NCBI GenBank assembly: GCA_016785225.1
Contig: JAFBJZ010000512.1
Coordinates: 3,013,001 to 3,077,000, forward strand
Source of the DNA: Psettodes erumei
Lineage: Eukaryota; Chordata; Actinopteri; Pleuronectiformes; Psettodidae
Direction: 5' to 3'
Length of the DNA: 64,000 nucleotides
Each line of letters begins with the position of its first letter. Within the stretch, counting starts at the first letter, position 1. Positions 1-11,020 of the stretch are shown piece by piece. A program made the position numbers and the translations under genes. The notes below the pieces were generated by a model. That model was not told where the DNA came from. It worked only from the letters and a program-made list of their open reading frames with translations, and ran no database searches.

Positions 1-1040
1 TGCTATAATGCTTTGAAGTTAGATTATTTTAAGTGTTACAGCACAAAAGAAAATGTTACAACGCATAACTCATACCTGTATGTATGCACACTGGTGCATA
101 GGCTAACAAACAAACATACAGTACATTCACTTAAACAAAAGGAAGATATTTAGTGTATACTCGAGTCATTGGATGGATATCGCTACACAGCAGGTGATAA
201 TGGGAACTTCACCAAATAAACCATCTGTGTCTTTTAAACACCACTAAGAAAATCATTACAATCAGAAGGAAATTACACTCTCCAGCTTTCACCTTTAACA
301 CCCCCACACATTAAGGTGATCTTTATTTAATGTGGCATTTCATAAAATGTAGTCTTTTACAATGGTTAATTAATATTTCATAATTTTTCAATGCACAGAG
401 GTTCCAGACAGCAGTGACGGACATTCTGCTTTCCAATAATAGTAGTAGCATTCAGGTAACTTAAGTTGTGGGTAATACCTGAATTTGTTTGTGTTTGTTT
501 GTTATTTTTTCACATGAAAAGGTTATTAAAAACTTAATCAAAAACTGCACTGCGATTTTTGCAAATGGGAAGGCTATATTACACCATTATTCACCAAAAA
601 TGTTTTGCAGAGATATCGAGTTAAAACTGAAAAGGACAAGTTTCTGTCTGTATTTAAATTCTCCAAATTCAGCTACCTCTTGCTGACATTTGGGACTACC
701 GATGTCTTATGTTGTGCACTGTGCAGCTATCGTAAGAGGCTTACAGATGTCTTTGCGTGCATGTGTGCATGCGTGCGTGTGACGGATCTATCCTCATGGC
801 CAGTATGCATTAGTCAAATATACTCTACACAGTGGGAGTATTGGCAGGGCCAAGCCGATAGGACACAGAGGCAGACAGTAAGATGTATGTACTACACCGC
901 CCCACAAACACACTGTAATGGATTGTGCTGTGTCTGTATTGGGTGTTTCAGCAAATGTTCAGTCATGTATTGTGAAGAGGAATATTAGCTGACTGTGTGT
1001 CTGTTTTCACATGTCAGCTAAATGCCATACATGAATTTTG
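1..1040. other. AT-rich unique noncoding sequence
   Basis: No gene, repeat family or motif cluster is recognised here. The two short open frames, around 489-988, are Cys-rich readings without similarity to a known family or any splice-site support. Confidence 0.6.
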
Positions 1041-1088
1041 TCACACACACACCATACCTTTCCGGATGTCCTTTTTGTGCACTACAAA

Positions 1089-1114
1089 TGTGTGTGTGTG
1101 TGTGTGTGTGTGTG
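1089..1114. repeat. (TG)13 microsatellite
   Basis: An uninterrupted TG run of 13 units. It is read as Cys-Val in one frame and explains the spurious frame that crosses it. Such arrays are commonly polymorphic. Confidence 0.97.
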
Positions 1115-1309
1115 GCAGTACTGGTGCACAGTTGGAGTGTGTGAAATGACTGATGTGTGCGATATGTGCTGTTTGTCTGGCATGCCAGGCACGTCAGGTC
1201 TTCTTACCATTGGCCCAGCCCCTATAGAGATGGCTTATCAGAGGAGGTACATATGGATGAACAGTTTGCCTACGCTGACTCTCCTACGACACTCTGTCAG
1301 AGGAAGGGA

Positions 1310-1450
1310 CAGAGAGAGAGAGAGTGAGAGAGAGAGAGAGACAGAGAGAGAGAGAAAGAAAGAAATCCTTATCAGGGAGCCCTCGTCTTCCCCTGCATTC
1401 TCTTTCTCCCTCCCTCTCCTCTCCTTCCGCTCTCTATCTCCGTCTCGTCT
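1310..1450. repeat. Interrupted (AG)n tract followed by a polypyrimidine tract
   Basis: Positions 1310-1364 are a near-pure purine (AG)n run with a few breaks. About 15 bases later 1380-1450 is C/T-rich (TCTCC-like). The two tracts are roughly complementary, so the region could form a long imperfect hairpin or a triplex (H-DNA). Open frames on both strands here reflect this composition and are not genes. Confidence 0.9.
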
Positions 1451-1575
1451 TGGAGATATGCTAATCGCTGTGTAAGTATATCCTGTCAAATAATTACCAT
1501 ATATTAAGCTCTACTCATCTTGGCATAATTTCCCCCTCTGCATAATCGTATTTGGGCTCCTTCCTGAGTAAAAAA
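1450..1575. promoter_or_regulatory. Candidate conserved noncoding block
   Basis: A short complex block between two simple repeats. It carries an octamer-like ATGCTAAT at 1458-1465 and a homeodomain core TAATTA at 1491-1496. It has no open frame of note. Enhancer function is inferred from motif content and setting only. Confidence 0.25.
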
Positions 1576-1663
1576 GCAATGGACAGAGGGGACTTACCTT
1601 AGGCAAGTTAAGCAAGTTAATCTTCATTGATTGAATATCAGGCTCATCAATGTGTTAACGGAA

Positions 1664-1689
1664 TGTGTGTGTGTGTGTGTGTGTGTGTG
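1664..1689. repeat. (TG)13 microsatellite
   Basis: A pure TG run of 13 units in AT-rich flanks. Confidence 0.97.
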
Positions 1690-4490
1690 GGTTAGTGTCT
1701 GAGGAAGAAGTCCATGCATTCATGCAATAAAGACATGGTACTGCTTATGAGAAAAAAAAGAAAAAAAAAACTTCATTCACTCAAGTGTCTGGTTCCTTCA
1801 GGTAAAAACCTTAACAGGACATTGATACATTGCACAGTAACTAAACAATATGGATGAGTTAAATGATGAGGTTACTCTATGTTCCTCTCTCATGAGAATG
1901 CTTTAATAACACTGTGATTACTTTCTGACTTCCCTACAATTTTTGCAATTTTTGTGGCCCACTGAAGACACACAACAGATATATGTATAGTTTAATCTTT
2001 TGGGCAAACCTTTTGCCTTAATATTTTTAAGCCTCAAATATTTTTGCAAAAAATAGCATTGTAATGGTGTAGAGTGGAACTGTATTTGGAGTGTTGGAGG
2101 GAGGTGGTGTAATCTATCACTGCACCGTATAAGATGCTGGCAGTGAAGGTACAGGCAGGTAGTACCTGACTGTTTGTCATGCCTGGTGTGACCCAGAAAT
2201 ATGCCATCATTAAGACTGCTCCAATTCCCTTATTTTGCTTCAGAGGATGGTGGACTGAGGAGGAATCTCTATGGAGACAGGAGGGAGGATACAAGTGACC
2301 AGTCTTCACGTTTGGTCATTTACTGGAATGACACACCCCTTCACTGGCAATCTGATAGTGATTGAACACGAGAACATATCAAGAGCACACTTCTATTTTG
2401 GGACAAATAACAGATTCATTGGATTTGGTCGAAACTCTAGTTTGATATGAGATATATAGTAAGGTAATACCAACTTTCCCTATTTTGGGCAAGTAAATTA
2501 TTTGTGTAGAAATTAATCAATGTAAAATAAATCAATCAAATCTGAAACAGACTATAATTAAATGCAGCCGAAATTAAAACATGATTCTGCCAGTGTGACG
2601 CTGAAGTGCTGTCCGTTTACACACTGTGGTATTGGCTGTGCATATGTGCACATGCAAATTCCGAGCCATCGAAAGTTTAAACAGAAGGTTAAGTTTGACT
2701 GAGGGGCTGATCCGGCAGTGTCATTGTCATCAGAAACGGATGTCGCTTCAGATGACAGTTCAGGAGAACAACATCTCATTCCTCTGGAAAACATGTTTCC
2801 TCATTTCCTCTTGACTCACGTCTGTGACTTATGTTGAGATGCAGGGAAAGGATGCACATGATGGAAGCATGAACTGAAAGGAACTGGGATGAACTGTTAG
2901 ACAGTGCACAGTTGCTTGCTTGGTATTAAAAACCAATGTACTCTCTTTTTTTGGGGTAGTGATAGTGGTGGTGGTGGTGGTGTGGGGGGGTTCAGATCCT
3001 ACCTCCTATCAACACTGGAGCTCTTTCAGAAACTTTGTTTTGATTCCCTTTCTCAAAATATGGAGACATTAAATAACCAACCTGGACAATATACTGTAAG
3101 TACACATTAGTAAAGAGCAATTTATTGTCTTTATTGTCTTTGAATTCTACAACTTTAGAGTTCTATATTTTATATTTCTAAATCAATACATCAGACTGGA
3201 CAATAACGGTAGGGTGGCACCCCAGGTATCCTACCTATACACCATTATATAGTCCACAGTACATATATGCACTATAATGGTAACAATAATGATAAATATG
3301 TGTGTTTGTGTGCTTGTGCTGGGTGTGTTGAATCCACAACTCCTCACGCTGGATCTATCTGCCAGATGACACTCAAGTGACATTGTAATCTACATGACTG
3401 ATAAATGCTTGGTGTCATTAAAGACAGGAAGGGCGATCCATCGCTCTCAGCGCAGCTTTAAATCAAAGAGCAGTGAACCCCCGCTATGGGACCCCACAAC
3501 TGGAATGGCGAGGTATAGTGCTATTTGTTTAAGTACCACCATTACCTATGATGCACGGGCATGCCTGCATGTGCAAGGTTAAATTGTGACACATTTGAAA
3601 GGTTATGTAACCTCTGTTCCTACGGTGACGGATTTACATACATTAGTCAACTATGACTGACCACCCATCAACTGTTTGACTGTCTTCAGGAGTTAGGGTT
3701 ATGGTTAGCATGCAGACAAATATCAAGCTAAATAGTGTTAGATGGTACCATGGACGTATTAGGCTATAATAAATATAAGTGTGGCATTAAGCCATACAGG
3801 TATGTGATAATGACACAAATGAACACAAGAAGTTAGTGTTTTGAATAATTTCTTTCCTCACTTGAATAAAGTCGCACCGGAAACATCCACTCTGAGGAAA
3901 TGCTGCAGTGCAGGCAGAGGCCAAGCTCATCGAACAAGCCAGGCTATAAACACATGGATAAGCTAGCTTTCATTCCCAGCAGGCATTATGGACGCAGCAC
4001 AAGCTGTCCACATTTAAAAAGGCTGGCTTTGTCATGTTTCTTTCTAAATGCATCACAAATAAAGAAACCATCAGAAGAGTGAATGATGACTGAAGTGCTG
4101 TTTTGTTGCCTTTTCATCTTTACTAGTTGACAATAGTTGGGAAGAAAAAAAAAAAAATTTATTGTGCCACTCAAAAGCTACTAGCAAGTTTTAAGGTGGA
4201 ATGTTTTTTTATTTGTTGCTCAATGAATGAGTTGATGCTGTGAATCAATCAATACATGTCAATATGGCAAATTCATGAGAACTGCGAATATTATTTAGCC
4301 TCACTTGGTTAAAAAAAGTGTTTTTCTGGACTTCACAACAGACACTTAAATGATGCCTGTGCTTCAAAAGATGCTTGGATCCTGAGCTGAACAGTGTTAA
4401 CTAAACCCTAGAATTCATATACATATGTTTGTCGATCCTTGAGCATCTGTGTACATATGCACTTGAATGTATGTGTATACATGTGGTAGT
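1690..4490. other. Unique noncoding sequence, no gene seen
   Basis: This stretch has low to moderate complexity and no recognisable coding or RNA gene. It contains a short (GGT)n run at about 2965-2982, an octamer ATGCAAAT at 2652-2659 and an A-run at 4144-4157. Short frames of 60-90 codons show no family signature. Confidence 0.6.
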
Positions 4491-4621
4491 GCGTGTGTGT
4501 GTGTCCGGGGGGGGAGCAAGCGGTACCCTCCCAGAGACCCAGTGCTCTCCAAAGAGGCATCCATCTCTGGGGTCTTTTGTGTTGGGAGGAGCAGCCAAGG
4601 TCAGCAGCTGAAAGAGCTCTC

Positions 4622-4623
<2 letters not shown>

Positions 4624-4655
<32 letters not shown>

Positions 4656-4701
4656 TGTGTGTGTGTGCGTGTGCGTGTGTGTGTGCGTGCATGTGTGTGT
4701 G
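4624..4701. repeat. Compound (TG)n/(TGCG)n microsatellite
   Basis: A long TG array with TT and GC interruptions. It creates frames read as Cys-Val on one strand and His-Thr on the other; both are spurious. Confidence 0.97.
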
Positions 4702-4737
4702 CCTCGCCTCCATCTAGTAACTCAGTAACAGAATCCT

Positions 4738-4880
4738 TGGCCTATTAATTGGCCTGACAATGATAAAGGAAATGAAAGTGGATGCTATTTGTCTCTAATG
4801 CAGCCACTCTCATATTAGCCCAGAGACAAATGGATACTGTTTTCCCACTTGAGCTACTCTAATTTTTTAAAACCCCTCTG
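4738..4880. promoter_or_regulatory. Candidate regulatory block with inverted repeat
   Basis: A balanced-composition block beginning near an ATTAAT core. Its centre holds a perfect 10-bp inverted repeat: ATTTGTCTCT at 4787-4796 and its complement at 4822-4831, 25 bases apart. The bases just inside the arms (TAATG and CATATTA) are also partly complementary. Function is inferred, not shown. Confidence 0.3.
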
Positions 4881-5238
4881 AGGGAGTGTGTGGACAGTGT
4901 GTATATGTGTGCGCATGCTTTTTATGTGTTTATGCAAGCTGATCTCATGCGTACATGTATGAATGTGTGTTTGTGGTTCTATTTGTTTTAATTTGAAAAA
5001 AAAATCAAACTACCATTTGCATTAATGTCCTTCTTGTGCAGTAAACAGACTTAGGATATGATGTAGTGATGATGTCAGCACCGGAATGTTTGTATGTGTG
5101 CAATGCATATGTGTGTTTTTATATGTTTAAGTATACATTTGTGGGCATGTGGTAATATAGTGTTGGTGTACTGGGGAGAGTATACACAAAAATATTTGTT
5201 TCTGAGTTTCTTGGGTAAACATTTGCATGCATGAGCCT

Positions 5239-5240
<2 letters not shown>
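4881..5240. other. Degenerate TG-rich spacer
   Basis: The spacer is rich in broken TG, TATG and GCATG words, which suggests decayed microsatellite. Two reverse octamers (ATTTGCAT) lie at 5015-5022 and 5221-5228. No gene is seen. Confidence 0.55.

Positions 5241-5275
<35 letters not shown>
5241..5275. repeat. (GT)17 microsatellite
   Basis: A pure GT run. It is followed by a G-rich stretch (5280-5315) with several runs of three or more G. Confidence 0.97.
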
Positions 5276-5277
<2 letters not shown>

Positions 5278-5486
5278 AAGAAGGCGGGGGGCAGGGAGGG
5301 ATGAGGGGGAGGGTGGTCGACACCTGGCTGTACCTGAGGTCTAAGGTCAAGGAGAGATTGAAGCCTGAAGCAGATTGCCGGATGATGAGTGGGGAGGCGT
5401 GGAAGGTGTGTGTGTGTGGGGGCAGCCTTTATTCTCCTCCAAAATATACTATTGTTAATGTGGTCTATGACATGTGACCTTATCTG

Positions 5487-5540
<54 letters not shown>
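5487..5540. repeat. Compound (TC)13(AC)14 microsatellite
   Basis: A pure TC run passes directly into a pure AC run at about 5512. The AC part is complementary to the GT array at 5241-5275, about 240 bases upstream, so the two can pair. Confidence 0.97.
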
Positions 5541-5543
<3 letters not shown>

Positions 5544-6180
5544 ACTCCATGCACACATGCACACATACAAACACAATATAATATTTCCTGTGGCTCTCAC
5601 AGATCCAACCTTAGTGATTCCATTTTGGCCTCATTCTGAGCCTTTTAAATTCTATCTGTGTGCTCATAAGGTTTTATAAGTATCACCATAAATTTAATTT
5701 ATAGCCCAAAATCACAAGGTGCTGTTTGCTGTTTAATTGTTGTTGTTACATCAGAAAGGAGCTTGTGTATTGTTTATCAGTTCAATGTTCCACATGAAAA
5801 ATTAAACTGAAAATTGGAAAACTGAATTCAATTATTTTAAATTGTGTTTTTATTTTGTCAGATTAATATATAATTAATATTTTGTTCTTGATTTTTTTTT
5901 GGATAGAAGAATGGAGAGTAAATTAATTTTGTTTCTGTTCATGCCTTGGAGCTTCACAATCTAAGCACCTGGCTCAGCTTTCGTCTGAGTGGCCAGTGAG
6001 GCAGTCCAACATGCCCATCATCACGTCTGCTTTCAAGGATCACATCTGGTGTCCTGACAGTCACAGGCCCTTACATCGATCACTAACGTTGATGAGTTAC
6101 AGCAGCTTTTCTCCAACTAAACACACTTAGCATATAACTAGACAGCTATAAATGGTACATTTCACATTTTGGCAAGGAGT
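5541..6180. other. AT-rich unique sequence, no gene seen
   Basis: Strongly AT-rich around 5690-5930, with no recognisable gene, repeat or motif array. Confidence 0.6.
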
Positions 6181-6440
6181 GTTAGTGCTTCATAGCCTGT
6201 GTTTTTGGCTTGGGGGATGCACCTGCAATCTCTGCATATCTGATAAATACTTGCAAGTGCGGCCGCGGGCACAAGTATAAAAAAGAAACCCCCAAGCCCC
6301 CAATCCAAATGATTGAAATTCGTCTATACTGAAACACGATAACATTGATTGGTCTCCATCACAGCCGCCTAATGCATGAGGAATTGATGCTATATATGCC
6401 TAATTAAATGCTTTGGTCATCCTGCTCTCTGGGTGTGTAG
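6180..6440. promoter_or_regulatory. Candidate conserved noncoding block
   Basis: Complex sequence with a CpG-containing GCGGCCGC word at about 6261 and a TAATTA core at 6401-6406. It has no open frame and no repeat. A rare GC-rich octamer word in AT-rich DNA and the homeodomain core suggest a constrained element, but no alignment was possible. Confidence 0.3.
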
Positions 6441-6579
6441 TTATTCATTCAATGGACTGTTACTGCTGGTGCAGTGACATGGAGGTTGCATTTAATTTCT
6501 ATAGTTGTTTATGGTTTTGATAATTTAACACTTAAAGTGAAAGTCTACCTCAGGTCTTTTGTGACTCAGGATGATACAC

Positions 6580-6860
6580 TCCCTGTTGTCGTGTCTCTGC
6601 CAGGACATCCCCAGTTTATAGGCTGTTTTCTTCTGTCACTATTACTATTGCCCCTGGGGCTGTGGGTTTTCCTCCCTGTGCCTCTTTTGGCCCCTTCCTC
6701 TTCCTCTAGTGCGTAAGTGCTGTGGGCGTGGCTGCTAATAATCATCTGCACCTGGATCCAATCCAATCCAATCCCCCTATATTTAAGCTCCAGATCTCGA
6801 GTTAGCAGCCAGAGTTTTCTTCAGCCTTTCGTAAATTTATATGTTCCCGTTTTTGTGACT
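6580..6860. mobile_element. Dispersed repeat relic, class unassigned
   Basis: The order of elements matches dispersed fish repeats that resemble transposon or LTR promoter regions: C/T-rich text, a GGGCGTGGC word near 6725, a CACCTG word near 6751, three short ATCCA repeats at 6756-6774, then a TATA-like TATATTTAAG near 6779. Recognition is from memory of the general pattern, and no termini or coding part are visible. It could be unique DNA. Confidence 0.35.
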
Positions 6861-6869
6861 GAAAAGTGA

Positions 6870-9365
6870 GCCCAATATCCTGAAATGACAAAATACATTT
6901 TTGAACTGAATGTGTAAATTGAATTTTTAAAAGTTCAGTTCAACATTTATATATAGAAAAGTAGAAGAATGGTCATTGCAGGTACTGAAATGTCTTAGTC
7001 CTCAAGCCTCTGAGTGGGCATACCATGTACAGTACATGTTTGATTGACAGCTGAGCCAAGAGAAGTTCTGTGAATGCTGTGTAAAAAATAGGCTATAAAC
7101 AAACCTGCTAATTATAGACAGTGTTTTATTAGCATTGGTTTTGAATAATAAGAACAAATTAGCATCTATGCTAAATGGTCTTGACAGTTTTTTAAACAGT
7201 TGACAGTTGTTAAAATGTGCTACAGCTGATGAGCTGCCATGAGACATTAGCTTTAAAGCCAATGTGTGTTGCAGTGCAAAGTCTGTGGCTCTTGTGTTTT
7301 CTGGCAGGCCTCTGTCTGGCATTTAGTTAGCCGTTAATTGACTATCAGATTGTAATGGGACTTCACTGCTTTATGCAAATGCAATTTAATACAAAATTAT
7401 TTTGTTGGCTTTATGACAAGAAAGTTCTAGATTGAGGAAAAATAGCACGTCAGTAGATTAATGCACAGACATAGGAACCATAATCAAATAAAAAAACTGA
7501 AATAGTTTTCACTGTGAATGATAAAGCTTTACAAAGATTTTTCTTCCCTATCTAATATACCCATGTAACAGGAAAGAAGTACTGGGACTTAGTTATCACC
7601 ATTAGACATTTCAGTAAAGGGTCTGGTAACACAAATGATCACAATGTTTACCTCTTAGTGATATGCAGCCTCTCAGATAATAATCCTGTTGTGCAGCAGT
7701 TTTGAGATAGTAGGTGTAGTGCTCAAAGCTTTAAAACCGGACAGTCTTCCAGGAAACAGTGTCCTGATTGCTCTTGACCATCCAAATACTATGTTATTTT
7801 TTAGTGGAACTTCTTTCTAACAAACCAATTATCCCTATGATAACTGTACTAAGATCTGTTACTTCACCAGAGGTACCAAGGCATTGATTCTTTAAAAAGT
7901 TCACTGAATTGGGATGGTAGGCAGACCTGGTATCACCAAATGGCATATGAATAACACATACATTTTCTTAAGGCATTTTGCATGTTATTTCTGAACATTG
8001 GTTGCTCTTTGGCATCATAGGCATTTTAGGACACAAGGAAAGCTTAAACTGCATGGACATGAAATACAAAATTAGCTGAAAGTGGTCTGGGATCTGTACA
8101 CACAATCCCATTACTAAAACAGAACCTCAGCACATAAAACTATTGTTTGAACAGATCAAATGACTTTTTTACTTGGCTTTTTCTGTTCCTTTTAAAATAA
8201 ATAAAATAAACAAGAAATCCACCAGACCTCTTCCATCTTGTAGAAAATGTGGCCGCTCCTTTCCTCCTCTCATATTTGAATGTGAGCAATGTGCCCAGAA
8301 ATGGGTATCCGTGTTTAAGTGTGTGTAAAGCTTGATAAGGGAGAATGGGATCTGATAGGGCATGATAAAATACCTGGGTAATGTCTTGGTGGATCCTTAT
8401 GTTTCTAGCTGGAGCCTGCATGAGGATGTTATCTCCAGACTGTGAAACCATGTTTCCTCCCCCAGGGAATCCCCCCCACCAATAACACCACCCTCAAGCA
8501 CTGCTTATACTGGGCTTATGTCCACTCTCTCTCTTTTTTTTTTTTTTTTTGCTCCATATTGGCCGAATCACTCCTGAACCATTTTTCAACAAGGTGCTTT
8601 TTGTCAGTAAACAACTTTATCTCTTGGGATATGGGTTATTCTCTGTAGCATTATCTGTATTATATTATCACCTTTCATTATCTTTTGGCTCAAAACCATA
8701 TGGCACATGATAGTGGATCCTGTGCAAGTATTAGGAACCAGAATTCTCTTGGACAGAATGTGGATCAAATAATGAGTTATTCTCTTATTTCTCGCAAAAT
8801 GATAAATAAATCATAGAAGAAAATATCTGCAGGGGATTCACATGTTGAAGATACTTGATGTAGAATCCCCAGCCAGTATAATTAATATTTGCAGTCATAT
8901 ATACTTGCTTACCAGCAGTTGTGAGTGTGACCCATTAAAAAAACTAGACTAACCATACAGAGAAGACAAGTAGTCAAGGAACAGTGGCTGAGCTAAACTG
9001 TGCATTGGTAAATATCATAAAATTGCTGTGTCTCTGGAGCATCTTTGTGAAAATAGGGATATATCCTGATTTTTCAAAGTACAGTGATATAATAAGTTTA
9101 GTAAAAAAAAAACAAGCTCTGACTTAGTTTATGCACAAATACTACAGTGTATATAAATGTCTTTGCACTCATTCACACCTTCATTCCCTATGAGTGTTTA
9201 TGTTTTCACTTTGCATTTACCATTACCTGTCAAACTGGACCATGACCTTTTTATAGGCACATATAGACACATTTTTACACACAGACTGTGATTGAAAGAC
9301 TAAATCAACTGTTATTGGTACACAATAAGTGGGTAGTATGTGGAATATCTTCTGAACAGAGTCAT
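6870..9365. other. AT-rich unique sequence, no gene seen
   Basis: About 2.5 kb with no recognisable gene. It contains an octamer ATGCAAAT at 7373-7380 and a T-run at 8534-8550. The minus-strand frames at 7002-7322 and 8140-8451 (about 105 codons each) resemble no family. Confidence 0.6.
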
Positions 9366-9369
9366 GCTG

Positions 9370-9770
9370 CTGTAATCTTTGTTGCTGCGGATGTCTGTGT
9401 CTGTCTCATATTCCAGATCTGAAATATGAGAGAGGAGACCTCAGCTAATATTGCCTTTTCAGTTAGGGGGCAGCCAGTTTGAGGCACGTAAGGAGTTTTG
9501 TTTGTTTATTTGCTTTCACTGTGACTCATGCAGGGGTTCTCTAGTGGAATCACAGAATAAAAATCTCGGCAGGGAAATGAGCATGAGAGATTCCCTTAAA
9601 CGTTGACACATATTGTCCTTATTGTATTATGCCGTATTTCTTAAAATGTACTTGTAAGCTTGTAAGTTATGCCTTATAAGCACATTTAACTGTTTCCTTA
9701 TTTAATTTTTGCATTTGTTCAGATCATATCAGCCACATTGTAACCCACATTGATATGCAATTGAGTCAAA
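9370..9770. promoter_or_regulatory. Candidate conserved noncoding block
   Basis: Complex, non-repetitive, open-frame-poor DNA. It includes an AGGGGGCAGC word at 9465-9474 that fits the core half of a CTCF site but not its upstream half. Regulatory function is inference. Confidence 0.28.
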
Positions 9771-9829
9771 GTCTGAGGTTGCGTCTTTGCTGTGTAGTCG
9801 ACTCATGACCTAAGGTGTATCAGACCCAC

Positions 9830-9950
9830 CCCCCAGCTCTGCTCAATGCTCATTGCTGGACTCCATGTCTCATTTGAATATATTGATTGGGCCATCTGTA
9901 AGCCATTTATCTCCTTCAAAAGACCGTTAAAGTAGGCCTCCCCACCTCTC
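9830..9950. promoter_or_regulatory. Candidate conserved noncoding block
   Basis: A short complex block just before an AC array, with an ATTGATTGG word (CCAAT on the minus strand) near 9881 and balanced composition. It belongs to the cluster of candidate blocks at 9370-10640. Confidence 0.27.
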
Positions 9951-10022
9951 AGCCCGCCCACCACTGTTTCCCTGACAGAGAGAATATACACACACAAAAA
10001 AGTAGGACACACGCACACATAA

Positions 10023-10047
10023 ACACACACACACACACACACACACA
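10023..10047. repeat. (AC)n microsatellite
   Basis: A pure AC run of about 12 units. It is complementary in sense to the TG array at 10401-10449. Confidence 0.97.
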
Positions 10048-10084
10048 GACACTCACACTGCCTGAATAAATGCACCATATATCC

Positions 10085-10385
10085 TCGAATTATTGAATTC
10101 TATTACTGAAATACCACCTTAAAACAAATGGAAGCAGGAGCAGCCACACTAACTGCGATATGAGATAAGGGCCGCCAAAACACATCATGTAAACACAGGT
10201 CCATGGTGGGTGAGCTGGACGCACAACTCCAGCTTGCTTTGGGGAAACCAAATGCTATCTAATTCTTCATTTAGTGTTGCTGAAATTCCCACCATATAAT
10301 GAAACCAATTATTGCATTCATACAGCGAATAATGCCTCCTTCAAATAATCTGCTTATCTGGGCTTGCCTCCATGGCTTTCAGTAT
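10085..10385. promoter_or_regulatory. Candidate conserved noncoding block
   Basis: About 300 bases of complex DNA between an AC and a TG array. A CCAATTATT word at 10305-10313 combines CCAAT and homeodomain half-site letters, and TTATCT (GATA on the minus strand) occurs near 10354. No open frame spans it. Being bracketed by simple repeats yet free of them inside is typical of constrained islands in fish gene deserts. Confidence 0.33.
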
Positions 10386-10398
10386 GTATGCACGTCTG

Positions 10399-10400
<2 letters not shown>

Positions 10401-10449
<49 letters not shown>
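10401..10449. repeat. (TG)24 microsatellite
   Basis: The longest pure TG run in the first 12 kb. Confidence 0.98.
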
Positions 10450-10451
<2 letters not shown>

Positions 10452-10479
10452 CTGCCTATCATCATAAACTGCACCCTGA

Positions 10480-10640
10480 TGTCGCTGTAGCAGGGTTCTG
10501 GTACATCTGCAAGCCCTAGATATTCTTTGAACATGCGTACATTTCGTCAGCAGAGTGCATGCATCATCATGATTGACTTATTCCTGACATTCCCGGTGGT
10601 AAAGCCTAAATAAAGGATTACCCTCTAGTCTTGGCCTGCT
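10480..10640. promoter_or_regulatory. Candidate conserved noncoding block
   Basis: Complex sequence following the TG array, with no repeats. Only its composition and position support a regulatory role. Confidence 0.25.
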
Positions 10641-10815
10641 GCCCACTGTACAGTAAAAACCCTTTAACACACACACACAATGAAAAAAAAAACACACACG
10701 CATGCAAACTGCGCACCTCCAACATGCATATGTCTCTTTGTGTTTTTCACCTTTTTACTGCCTCTTTGTTCCCTCCTTTGTTTCCTTTCTTCATTCAAAT
10801 CTGTTCTCTCCTCAG

Positions 10816-11020
10816 ACAAACCGTTGGCAGACAGCCATTTGCAAGACCACGGAAGGGGGAAGCATGGAGCTGGAGAGAAGACTAAATGGAGATGGAGGGA
10901 AGGCAGAAGAAGAGAAAGGGAGGTGTGTGGAGAAGCAGGGAAGCATGGAAGGGAAAAAATGGGAAGAGGGAAAGACAGAGGAGGGGGAAAAAAGGAAAAC
11001 TAAAAACAAATGGCAGAGGT
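10816..11020. other. Purine-rich tract after a pyrimidine-rich tract
   Basis: Positions 10740-10815 are T/C-rich and end in a CTCAG that resembles a splice acceptor. From 10845 to 11015 the plus strand is strongly A/G-rich and reads as a Glu/Lys/Gly-rich frame. The frame is low-complexity and ends at a stop near 11022. A real exon is unlikely. Confidence 0.5.

Noticed and set aside
10816..10921. A possible exon after a strong C/T tract ending in CTCAG
   Set aside because: The content is low-complexity purine-rich (Glu/Lys/Gly). The donor-like GTGTGTGG is poor, and no partner exon was seen.
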